Source: Streptomyces phaeolivaceus (GTDB lineage Bacteria; Actinomycetota; Actinomycetes; Streptomycetales; Streptomycetaceae). From it: 64,000 nucleotides of DNA. Below are positions 8,323 through 16,389 of this stretch, one piece after another; the stretch's first letter is position 1, and the number at the start of each line of letters is the position of its first letter. The position numbers were made by a program, and so were the translations under genes. Location: assembly GCF_009184865.1 (NCBI RefSeq), contig NZ_CP045096.1, positions 9,858,001 to 9,922,000 of the forward strand, in the 5' to 3' direction. The notes under the pieces were generated by a model. That model made no database searches and had not been told where the DNA came from. It was given only the letters and a program-made list of their open reading frames with translations.

Positions 8323-8412
8323 GGTCACGGATACCCGCTCGGTGACGGATACCCGCTCGGTGACGGATACCCGCTCGGTGACGGATACCCGCTCGGTGAC
8401 GGATACCCGCCC
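8323..8412 (+). repeat. 18-bp tandem repeat, five units
   Basis: The unit GGTGACGGATACCCGCTC occurs at 8323 (one change), 8341, 8359 and 8377 (identical) and 8395 (one change), with a decayed sixth copy after 8413. As 18 is a multiple of three, all frames stay open: one plus frame reads GDGYPL repeats into the FUSC-like fragment, another reads SVTDTR. The array sits exactly between two gene fragments, so it probably grew by slippage at a deletion joint. Confidence 0.9.
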
Positions 8413-8421
8413 GGTGACGGT

Positions 8422-8817
8422 GACGGGTACACGGACGCGCTGGTCGTGCTCGACCACGTCGCCGTCCACACCTCCGGCGTGACCCGCACGGTGTGGGAGA
8501 GCGCGGCGGACAGCGAGAAGGCGCCCCGCCCCGCCGCGGGGATCACCCGCGCCTACGCGGACTTTCTGCGCGACACGGCGTGCGCCATCGGGCTCTACGG
8601 CCGGACCCGGTTCGCACCGGGCGGCCACGACGACTCCGCCGCGCACGAACTCCGCGAGGCGGTCGCCGAACTCCACCGCACCCTCGACGTGTTCCGCCGA
8701 CAGCTGCCGGACGCCGTGGCAGAGGACCCGAACGCGCTGGTGATCTACGGCACGCTGCTGGCCCAGGCCCATCGCCTGGCCGATCAGCTCGTCCAGGAGC
8801 AGGCCGGCGATGCGTAG
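8422..8817 (+). pseudogene. C-terminal part of a FUSC/aromatic-acid-exporter-like protein
   Basis: The frame DGYTDALVVLDHVAVHTSGV continues to EQAGDA and a stop at 8817. The segment is helical and soluble (residues such as YADFLRDTACAIGLYGRTRF and YGTLLAQAHRLADQLVQEQ). It resembles the cytosolic C-terminal region of FUSC/aromatic acid exporter-type proteins in actinomycetes. No membrane helices precede it, because the frame enters the tandem repeat. GTG 8446 could start a 123-residue protein but has no convincing ribosome-binding site. The family assignment is from memory of similar sequences and is moderate. Confidence 0.5.
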
Positions 8818-8924
8818 CGAAGTCGCTCTCCTGCGAGGCGACGACGCCGGTCACGCACAGGTCGGTCGGCCCCCGGCCGCAAAACCGTGTGCGAGCGGCC
8901 GGGCCGGGTCCCTACCCTCCGGGC

Positions 8925-9482
8925 ATGGATCTTCGCGAAGAACTTCCGGGCGACAGCGAGCATGTGCGGGACATCCACCTGCGGGCGTTCGGTGATCACG
9001 GCCCCGTCGTGGCCGACCTGGTCGACACCCTGCGGGACACGATCACGCCCACCGGGGGTCTCTCCCTGGTCGCGGAGCTCGACGGGCGGACCGTCGGGCA
9101 TGTCATGTTCACCCGGAGTCTGCTGGACGCCCCTCGGCGACTGGTCGAGGTGCAAGTGCTCAGCCCGTTGGCCGTCGTGCCCGAGCACCAGCGGCACGGT
9201 GTCGGTTCGGCCCTGGTCCGGTACGGGCTGACGGCCCTCGCCGAGCGGGCCGTCCCGCTGGTCTTCCTGGAGGGCGATCCGGGCTACTACTCCCGCTTCG
9301 GCTTCGCGCGCGGTGACGGACAGGGCTTCCGGAAACCGTCCCTGCGCATCCCGGACGGCGCCTTCCAGGTCATCGGACTCCCGGCGTACGAGCCATGGAT
9401 GACAGGGACACTGGTCTACGCGGAGCCGTTCTGGCGCCACGACGCGGTCGGCCTCCGCGACCCCGGCGCACAGCCCGCATGA
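8925..9482 (+). CDS. GNAT-family N-acetyltransferase
   Basis: The protein has 185 residues and transfers acetyl from acetyl-CoA to an amine. The acetyl-CoA pyrophosphate-binding motif A is VLSPLAVVPEHQRHGVGSAL (Q/R-x-x-G-x-G/A) around residues 73-92, followed by VFLEGDPGYYSRFGF, the typical motif B of the YhbS-like subgroup. ATG 8925 starts the domain at its first beta strand. It is monocistronic and converges on the next gene. The substrate is unknown. Confidence 0.88.
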   Translation: MDLREELPGDSEHVRDIHLRAFGDHGPVVADLVDTLRDTITPTGGLSLVAELDGRTVGHVMFTRSLLDAPRRLVEVQVLSPLAVVPEHQRHGVGSALVRYGLTALAERAVPLVFLEGDPGYYSRFGFARGDGQGFRKPSLRIPDGAFQVIGLPAYEPWMTGTLVYAEPFWRHDAVGLRDPGAQPA

Positions 9483-9523
9483 CCGCTACGAGCCCGCTGC
9501 CGTCGGCGGGGTGATCCCGGCGG

Positions 9524-10069
9524 TCATGCCGGACTGTCGGGGTGGCGTGTGTGCACCCAGTGCACGATCGTGCCGTCACGGTCGATGTGCGCCTCGTAGG
9601 TGCCGGTGACGTGGACGAAGCGGGCCTTCCACGTGCCGTCCTCCTGGCGGCGCAGGTCGGCGTCGTCGAGGGAGGCGGGGGCCGTGCCGAGGACGATCTC
9701 GCAGGTCTCCCGCAGACGGGCGACGACCTGGGGGAGTGTCGCGGGCTCCGGCGACGGGCGGCGCAGGCCGAAGTAGCGTGTCGTGGCGCGCAGCGAGGCA
9801 CGGAGCGAGGCGGACACCCCGGCGAAGCCCACCCCGCCGACGATGCCCGCGCCCAGCTGTTCCAGGACCGTGTCGAGGACACCCCGGGTGTGCTGCGCGC
9901 GGGCGAGACGGGCCGCGGTGCGCAGTTCGCGGGTGACGGCATCCCCCGGCAGTCCGGCCGGGCTGTCGGCGAAGAAGAGGATGAACTCCCGCCCGGCACC
10001 CAGGTCCACCGCCTGGTGATGTGTCGTACCACGCGGCTCCGCAGGCTCCAGCGGTGTGGCTTCCATCAA
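9524..10069 (-). CDS. Conserved hypothetical protein divergent from the CHAT gene
   Basis: The protein has 181 residues. A first part (residues 20-105) contains helices and a Gly-rich turn (LGAGIVGGVGFAGVSASL). The C-terminal half (about 110-175) is predicted alpha+beta and ends with strands such as GTWKARFVHVTGTYEAHIDR and IVHWVHT. No signal peptide or catalytic motif is visible. It faces the CHAT-domain gene across a 119-base divergent region, so it may belong to the same system, for instance as a sensor or substrate. I do not recognise the family. Confidence 0.6.
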   Translation of the reverse strand: MMEATPLEPAEPRGTTHHQAVDLGAGREFILFFADSPAGLPGDAVTRELRTAARLARAQHTRGVLDTVLEQLGAGIVGGVGFAGVSASLRASLRATTRYFGLRRPSPEPATLPQVVARLRETCEIVLGTAPASLDDADLRRQEDGTWKARFVHVTGTYEAHIDRDGTIVHWVHTRHPDSPA

Positions 10070-10188
10070 TTCCCCCTCGTGGCTGGTTCCGCTCCTGCAC
10101 CATATGGTGTCTGGCCCTGATTAGCCGTGGAATAGCGGTAGTTGAGCGGATGAACGGGGTGAAGCGGATGCCCGGACGGGAGAGCGGC
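10070..10188. promoter_or_regulatory. Divergent intergenic region between the hypothetical and CHAT genes
   Basis: This 119-base region separates genes that start at 10069 (minus) and about 10189 (plus). It is the most AT-rich stretch nearby (for example GGTGTCTGGCCCTGATTAG). It must hold promoters for both genes. I cannot assign -35/-10 boxes with confidence. Confidence 0.5.
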
Positions 10189-13100
10189 ATGTTCTCGAGG
10201 CTCAGCACCTACCGTGTGATCCTCGCGCTGCGGCACACGGTCGCGGACGCGGTGCCGGTCGTGGTGTTCGTGGCGGCGGGCCTCGGCTGGCTCGCCGTGA
10301 CCCAGGACGCCTCGGCGGGCGGGGCCCGGTGGCGGGACGCGCCTCTGGGTCCGCTGACGGACGTGCTGCCGTACGGGAGCGCCTCGGTGCTCGTCGCCGC
10401 GGTGGCGTTGATGACGCTGCTGCGGCTGGGCACGCGCCTGGACGCGGAGTCCCCGTTCCCGCTGGCCCTGCAGAAGGTCTTCCTCGGGGTGATGACGCTG
10501 GTCGCGGCGGTCTGGGCGGTCCACGACCGGCCCGGCGGCACGGTCCTGCGCTACGGCCCGCTCACCGCCGCCGTCCTGCTGGCACTGGTCGTTCGCCGGG
10601 CCCGCTGGAGCGGCACCCTCGCCTGGCTTCGCCGGAGAACGGCCGCCGGCTTCGGCCCCTCCTCCCGGGCCGCGCTCGGGCTGCGCCCCTACGTCGCGCT
10701 GCGGAACCTCGGCACCGCCTACCCGGAGATCCAGCTCTTCACGACCAACCTCGCCGAGACCCAGGCGCAGAAGTCGGCGGCGGTGTTCCGGGACCGGGGC
10801 GACGCGGCCTCGGAGGCGTTCTGCTGGGCCCTCGGCATCGACTACATGATCGCGCGGAACCAACTGCCGCACGCCGAGCGGCTGGTGCGCGCGATGCGTG
10901 ACTCTCCGGAGGTCGCCGGACAGCCCGCCGCGCTCGCCGCGGAGGCCGCGCTGCTGCGTGCGGTGGGTGAGTCCGAGCGGGCCCTGTCCACCTTGCGGCA
11001 GGCGGCCGGCGCAGCGCGGCGCGTGCCCGCCGCGCTGCGCGGGCTGATCGCCGAAGTCGCCCTGGAAGCGTCGGCGGGCCCGGTCGCCCCGGCCGGTCCG
11101 GGGCAGCGTACGGCCCTGGTGTGGCGGCAGGAGTACGGGACGGTCTTCCTCGATCTGGTGGTCGAGGCACGCGGCCTCGCCGCGACCGACCCGGATCGGG
11201 CGCTGACACTGGTCTACCGGCTGTGCCGACTGCCGGACCGTGTGGCGCCCTTCGCCCGGGGCGGCGACTCGGACGCCCACATGCGTTCCTACCAGCGGGG
11301 CCGGACGGCCACGGGTCTGGCACTGATGCTGGCCGCCGAGATCCACGAGGTGCGCGGCCACCACGGCGCGGCGACCGGCGCCTACCTCGACGCGCTGAGC
11401 GAGTTCGAGGCGAACGTGGAACGGACCCGCGCTGCCCGGTGCATCGTGCTCGGCTTCCTCAACGCGCTCCGCGCCGGTTACGACGATCCGGATCAGGAGG
11501 AGAAGGCCCTGGACATGATCCGGGTGGGCCTGCAGATCCTGGAGTCCGACCGTGGCGCGCTGCGCGGCGAGGAGCACCGCGCCGCCTGGCTGGCCGCCCA
11601 ACAGGAGCTCTACGCAAGGGTGTTCACCTTCGTGTCGACAGGGCCGCACGCCCACCCCGGCAAGGCCGCCGAACTGGGCCTGTGGCTGCTCGAGTCCCTG
11701 CACCGCACCTTGACCGAGGCGCTGATCGGCGCCGAGGACGGCCCTTGGCATCCGGTGGGGGACACCGAACTCCAGAGCCTGGCGCGGCAGGAGGCGGCCG
11801 TTCGCGCGCGTACGGCCGAGGAGTTCGCCGCCGTCCAGGAACGCATCCGCTCGCTCGGCGCCCGCACCCATCTGCTGCGACGCCTCGCGTCCGCCCGCCG
11901 GGGCGACGACACGCCACCGTCACCGCCGACCGGGGGGCCGACCGCCACGGCCGAGGGCACTGCCGACGCGGCCCAGGACGGGCCCGCGATCTCCGACACC
12001 ACCGACGTACAGGATCTGTTCGACCGGCTCGGCGACCGGGTCGCCCTGCTCTACCACTGCCGGCGTGACCCGCGCGGCTGGTCCGTGCTGAGCGCGATCG
12101 TCTCCGCGGCCCACGGAACCCGTCTCCACCGGACCCGGCTGGACGCCCTGGCGGGCGAGGAGATCTCCGACCTGCTCACCCCGGCGGGCGTCCTCGACGC
12201 GCTCGCGGCGGCGGACGAGGCACGGACGACGATGCTGTACTACACACCCCTGGACGACCCGGTCTGGGCGGAGTTGAGCCGCGCGCTGGTCCCCGCCGCG
12301 TGGTGGGACCTGCTGTGCCCCGAGGACGAGGGAGCCGTACGCGGGGGGACCCCAAGGGAAGGGACCGTACGCGAGGAGGCCGTACGCGAGGTGGTCGTCG
12401 TGCCCGACGGGCCGCTGTCCGCGCTGCCCTTCGCCGCGCTGCCCGTCCGCGATCGGCGGCCCCTGCTGGAGCACGCGCTGATCACGCTCACCCCGGCGCT
12501 GTCGATGCTCCGGCCGCCCTCCGCCCCTTTGCCGGCCCGGCCCACGGCGGCCCGTCCGACCGTGGTCAGCCACATCGGGGTCGGCCTGCGGCCCGAGAGC
12601 GCGGCGGCCGAGGTCGCGGCGCTGGAGCGGATCGCCGCGTCGGTGACCGTACGGCGCACCGCGGATCGCGCGCGATTGGAGGCCGCCCTGCGCGCGCAGC
12701 CAGCGGCGGACCTGGCGATCATCTCGGCGCACGGCTCCCCCGGCGCGGCCGTGGACCGGTCGCTGTGGCTCGCCGACGGATCGACTCTCTCGGCCGCGAG
12801 CGCGGCCATGCTGCCCTGGCCGTCGACGGTCGTGCTGGGCTCCTGCTGGGTCAGCGGCATGGTCGTCGACACGGGCCGGGAGCCCTTCGGGTTCCCCCTC
12901 GCCTGCTTCCTCGGCGGGGCGGACACCGTGGTCGGCGGCGCGGCACCCGTACCGGACGAGATCGCCGCCGCGGACATCGGCCGGCTCATCGCGTCGGTTC
13001 CCCACGGCCGCGCACCCCTGTCCGTACTCCGTGAAGCGGCCCTCGTACGCGTCCGGACCGTGCCCCTGTCCGATCTCGACGCCGCCACGGTCGGCGGGCT

Positions 13101-14628
13101 CATCACCTGGTCCACGGCGGCCCCTTCCCTCCGGCCGCCGCCCCGCCCGACGGCCACGGTCTTCTGGGCCCGAAGCGGCCTCTCCGTCGAACACGTCACC
13201 TCCCAGGGGCAGTTGACGCTCGTACTGCCCTCGTCGGTGCGGGCCGTGCTGGACCTGGCGACGGACACCTGTCCGGGACGGCCGGTCGACACGATGGGCT
13301 TCGCCGTCGCCGCGTTCACCTCGGACCCCGCGAACTGGCAACCACTGCCCGGCCGTCCGACCTCGGACACGCGCGACGAACCCCCCGAGGGACGAAGCGA
13401 CCGCGTACTGCTCGACGCCTCACCGGGACCTCGGCCGTACCTGATCACCGCCGCGCTGGCCCGCGCCCTGCGCCGCGCCGAGCGCCTCGCCGAGGGAGCC
13501 CACCGGACGGCCCCGCGCCATGTGATCACCGCCGCGCTGTTCGACGACGAGTCCGCCGTGGGCCGGTGGGTGTCGGCATGCGGCCCCCGGGGCGAGCAGT
13601 GGGCCGAGCGTCACTGTCTCCAGCCGCTCGGCGGCGAGCCCGACCCCGACATCCTGCTGGGTACCGCGCCGGGGGACGAGGACCGCCACCGGACGCGGAT
13701 GGCCGCCACGGACCGGCGGCACTACGACAGCGTGGTGGATACGTACAACTGGCCCGTCGCCCTCCTCGTCGGGCTGCTCATCCTCGGCGTGCCCGCGCTT
13801 CTCGGGGCACCGCACGCACCCGCGTCACCGGCCCCGTTCCATCCGACCACGGTCACCGTGACGTTCGCACCGGCCGACGACGGCACGGACCCGGCAGATC
13901 TCGACCTGGCGATGACCCGGCTCCGCGACCGTGCCGCCCGGTCCGGTGTCACGGGAGCCGAGTTCACCGCGAGTGGCGCCACGATCACGGCCACCGCGCC
14001 CTTCAAGTACCGCGAACGGCTCGTGGCGCTCGCCGAGGGCGAGTCCGACATGCTGATCCGGCCGGTCCTCGCGCTGAAGTCCGCCACACCCGACACCCAG
14101 CCCCAACCCCAACTCGGTACCGACGGAACGGCCTCGCCGCAGGCGGGAGGCGACGCTGCCACGGCGGCGCTGCAACAGCGGTTCGCGGCGACCGAGTGCC
14201 CCTCGGACGCCACCTCGGCGGAGGAGACCGCCGCTTCCACTCCGCTGTCCGAGCCCGTGGTGCTCTGCGACGTCCGCGACCCGATCACCTATCTGCTGGG
14301 CGCGGCGGCCCTCACGGGCGACGACGTGACGGAAGCCGAATCCTCCTACGCCGCCGACCGGGGCTGGCACATCCTCTTGTCCTTCGACACCGCCGGCGGC
14401 AAGAAGTTCGCCCAGCTCACGGCCCGGCTCGCGACACAGGTGTCCCCGCGGAACCAGCTGGCCATCACGGCGGGAGGCCGCGTGGTGTCGGCCCCCTACG
14501 TCACCCAGGCCCTGACCGAAGGACGGGTGGAGATCTCCGGCAGCTTCGACGAGCGACAGGCCACCGAGATCGCCGACGAGCTGAACGGCCGCCCGCTGTA
14601 CCGGGTGGTGGAGGTGACCAGCCGCTGA
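10189..14628 (+). CDS. CHAT-domain membrane protein with a SecD-P1-like C-terminal domain
   Basis: The protein has 1479 residues from ATG 10189, which has GGGAG six bases upstream; ATGs at 10150 and 10168 are weaker. The N terminus has four transmembrane segments (residues 15-137). A helical, TPR-like region follows to about 600. The CHAT domain (about 600-960) contains VVVVPDGPLSALPFAAL and the caspase-like dyad: His848 in IISAHGSPG and Cys886 in VVLGSCWVSG. Near 1187-1208 there is another membrane helix (VALLVGLLILGVPALLG). The rest resembles the extracytoplasmic P1 region of SecD: GESDMLIRPVLALKS, then YLLGAAALTGDDV, WHILLSFDTAGGKKF and GGRVVSAPYVTQALTEG. Caspase-like proteolysis on one side of the membrane joined to a SecD-type module is unusual. 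The role is probably conflict or stress signalling (inference). Confidence 0.82.
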   Translation: MFSRLSTYRVILALRHTVADAVPVVVFVAAGLGWLAVTQDASAGGARWRDAPLGPLTDVLPYGSASVLVAAVALMTLLRLGTRLDAESPFPLALQKVFLGVMTLVAAVWAVHDRPGGTVLRYGPLTAAVLLALVVRRARWSGTLAWLRRRTAAGFGPSSRAALGLRPYVALRNLGTAYPEIQLFTTNLAETQAQKSAAVFRDRGDAASEAFCWALGIDYMIARNQLPHAERLVRAMRDSPEVAGQPAALAAEAALLRAVGESERALSTLRQAAGAARRVPAALRGLIAEVALEASAGPVAPAGPGQRTALVWRQEYGTVFLDLVVEARGLAATDPDRALTLVYRLCRLPDRVAPFARGGDSDAHMRSYQRGRTATGLALMLAAEIHEVRGHHGAATGAYLDALSEFEANVERTRAARCIVLGFLNALRAGYDDPDQEEKALDMIRVGLQILESDRGALRGEEHRAAWLAAQQELYARVFTFVSTGPHAHPGKAAELGLWLLESLHRTLTEALIGAEDGPWHPVGDTELQSLARQEAAVRARTAEEFAAVQERIRSLGARTHLLRRLASARRGDDTPPSPPTGGPTATAEGTADAAQDGPAISDTTDVQDLFDRLGDRVALLYHCRRDPRGWSVLSAIVSAAHGTRLHRTRLDALAGEEISDLLTPAGVLDALAAADEARTTMLYYTPLDDPVWAELSRALVPAAWWDLLCPEDEGAVRGGTPREGTVREEAVREVVVVPDGPLSALPFAALPVRDRRPLLEHALITLTPALSMLRPPSAPLPARPTAARPTVVSHIGVGLRPESAAAEVAALERIAASVTVRRTADRARLEAALRAQPAADLAIISAHGSPGAAVDRSLWLADGSTLSAASAAMLPWPSTVVLGSCWVSGMVVDTGREPFGFPLACFLGGADTVVGGAAPVPDEIAAADIGRLIASVPHGRAPLSVLREAALVRVRTVPLSDLDAATVGGLITWSTAAPSLRPPPRPTATVFWARSGLSVEHVTSQGQLTLVLPSSVRAVLDLATDTCPGRPVDTMGFAVAAFTSDPANWQPLPGRPTSDTRDEPPEGRSDRVLLDASPGPRPYLITAALARALRRAERLAEGAHRTAPRHVITAALFDDESAVGRWVSACGPRGEQWAERHCLQPLGGEPDPDILLGTAPGDEDRHRTRMAATDRRHYDSVVDTYNWPVALLVGLLILGVPALLGAPHAPASPAPFHPTTVTVTFAPADDGTDPADLDLAMTRLRDRAARSGVTGAEFTASGATITATAPFKYRERLVALAEGESDMLIRPVLALKSATPDTQPQPQLGTDGTASPQAGGDAATAALQQRFAATECPSDATSAEETAASTPLSEPVVLCDVRDPITYLLGAAALTGDDVTEAESSYAADRGWHILLSFDTAGGKKFAQLTARLATQVSPRNQLAITAGGRVVSAPYVTQALTEGRVEISGSFDERQATEIADELNGRPLYRVVEVTSR

Positions 14629-14660
14629 CGGAGCCAGGTCCATGGTCTCGGCACACGACG

Positions 14661-15562
14661 TCACAGGGATTCGCGAGCGGGACGCTCCGTCGGCCGTTCC
14701 GTCGGTCGCGATGCGGTCATGTCGAGCAGGAGCAGGGCGTTGTGATCCGGGGTGCCCGGCTCGGCGGTGTAGACGCCGATGCGCTGGCCGGGGGTGCCCT
14801 CCACGTGCAGGGACTGGGCGGTGAGGGTGAGTGTGCCGACCTGGGGGTGGTGGAACGTCTTGTGCGCGGGCTTGTGTCCGGTCACCTCGTACCGCTCCCA
14901 GAGACCGGCGAAGTCGGGGCTCTTGAGGAGGAGTTCGCCGACGAGGTTGGTCAGGTCGGGCGCGTCGGGGGCCGTCCCCGCGATGGCGCGCAGTCGGGCG
15001 ACGCACGCCGTGATCTGCCGGTCCCGGTCCTGGAAGAGGTCGCGGGCGGCGGGGTGCAGGAACAGATACCGGGCCAGGTTGCGGTGCCTGACCGGCCAGT
15101 CGTCCAGACCCGCGTACAGGGCGAGGCCGGCGGGGTTCCAGGCGAGCATCTCCATGCTGCGGCTGATGACGTACGCCGGGTTCGGGCGGAGCGATTCCAG
15201 CAGCAGCCTGAGGTGGGGGCGCACCGTGCGGCTGGGCGCCGGCGGGGGCTCGGGCGTGTACCGGGCGGCCCGCGCTGCCAGCTCGCGCGGATGCTGGTGC
15301 TCCTGATCGTCCATGCGCAGGACGCGGGCGAGCGCGTCGAGACGGCAGGGCTGGGGCGGGTCTCCTTGCCGCGTTCCAGGCGTACGTAGTAGTCGATGCT
15401 GATCCCGGCGAGGGTGGCCAGCTCCTCGCGGCGCAACCCGGGGGTGCGGCGGATGCCGGCGCCGACGGTGAGGCCGACGTGCTCGGGGCGGGTCCGGGTG
15501 CGGCGGGCGCGCAGATAGCGGCCCAGCTCGGCGCCCTCGCTGTGCGCGCTCTCGGAAGCCAT
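14661..15562 (-). pseudogene. XRE-family regulator with MmyB-like domain, frameshifted
   Basis: The first frame (ATG 15562) encodes an XRE helix-turn-helix: ELGRYLRARRTRTRPEHVGL, TPGLRREELATLAGISIDYY and VRLERGKETRPSPAV. The second frame continues the same protein with LDALARVLRMDDQEHQH and then the MmyB-like ligand-binding domain (SRSMEMLAWNPAGLALYAG, HPAARDLFQDRD) to the stop at 14661. The switch lies at about 15339-15344, where GCC GTC CTC is expected and GCC GTC TCG is found: one C is missing. Everything else is intact, so this is either a recent inactivation or a sequencing error in the base run. As it stands, the product would lose the ligand domain. Confidence 0.8.
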
Positions 15563-15666
15563 GCCCCCAGTCTCACTCCCTCGGCACCTGCCAGGCAGCG
15601 GGGAGAGGGGCCCTGTCGTCACCCCCGAAGAGCCCGCCCTGCCACACCGGCGCGCTCCGGGCGAAG

Positions 15667-16389
15667 GTGAAGGGGAAAGAGCGACGCCACCCTGCACTGT
15701 GCGCGCTGCGCCACCGCACCTACATGTGGCTGGTCGACCCCGACCACCCGCCCCGACTCCCGCTCCCGCTGCGGCCGTTCGCCGGGTTCGACCCACGCGA
15801 CCATTTCACCGGCGACCGGCCCACCGTCCGCGCCGGTCCGGACGCCTTCCTGGCCGCGCACGGCGTGGACCTGGACGGCGGGCCGGTGCTGATGCTCACC
15901 CACGCACGCGTGCTGGGGTACGTGTTCAACCCGCTGACCCTGTACTGGTGCCGCGGCCCGGAGGGGGAGCCGCGCTGCGTGGTCGCGGAGGTGCACAACA
16001 CCTACGGCGGACGCCACGGCTATCTGCTGCGCCCCGACGCCACCGGGACCGCGCACACCGACAACGCGTTCTACGTCTCGGACAAGGAGTTCTACGTCTC
16101 GCCGTTCTTCCCCGTCGACGGCCGCTACCGCATGCGCCTGCCGTCGCCCGGTGCGCGGCTCGACCTGACCGTGCACCTGGACCGCGAGGGCGGCCGGGCC
16201 TTCACCGCGACCGTACGCGGCACCCGGCGCCCGGTGAGCACGTCCGCCCTGCTGCGGCTGGCGCTGCGGCACCCCTGGTCCACCCTCGCCGTGTCGGCCG
16301 CGATCCGCGCCCACGGCATCCTCCTCCATCTGCGTGGACTGCCCGTTCAGCCCCGCCCCGACCACCGCACCTCGGAGAAGGCGACATGA
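15667..16389 (+). CDS. DUF1365 family protein, N terminus apparently clipped
   Basis: The protein has 240 residues with the DUF1365 signature: ALRHRTYMWLVDPDHPP, LMLTHARVLGYVFNPLTLYW, AEVHNTYGGRHGYLL and KEFYVSPFFPVDGRYRMRLP. It is the homologue of mycobacterial Rv0448c. Family members usually have about 20 residues reading PALY...HVR before the first motif. Here GTG 15667 gives only KGKERRHPALC, while TPEEPAL appears in another frame at 15621-15640. A small deletion may therefore have disrupted the true start. The stop overlaps the CFA-type gene by ATGA (16386). The protein probably helps modify membrane fatty acids together with its neighbours. Confidence 0.75.
   Translation: MKGKERRHPALCALRHRTYMWLVDPDHPPRLPLPLRPFAGFDPRDHFTGDRPTVRAGPDAFLAAHGVDLDGGPVLMLTHARVLGYVFNPLTLYWCRGPEGEPRCVVAEVHNTYGGRHGYLLRPDATGTAHTDNAFYVSDKEFYVSPFFPVDGRYRMRLPSPGARLDLTVHLDREGGRAFTATVRGTRRPVSTSALLRLALRHPWSTLAVSAAIRAHGILLHLRGLPVQPRPDHRTSEKAT

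Noticed and set aside
8323..8412. CRISPR-like array.
   Set aside because: Units are 18 bp, directly adjacent with no spacers, and there are no cas genes.
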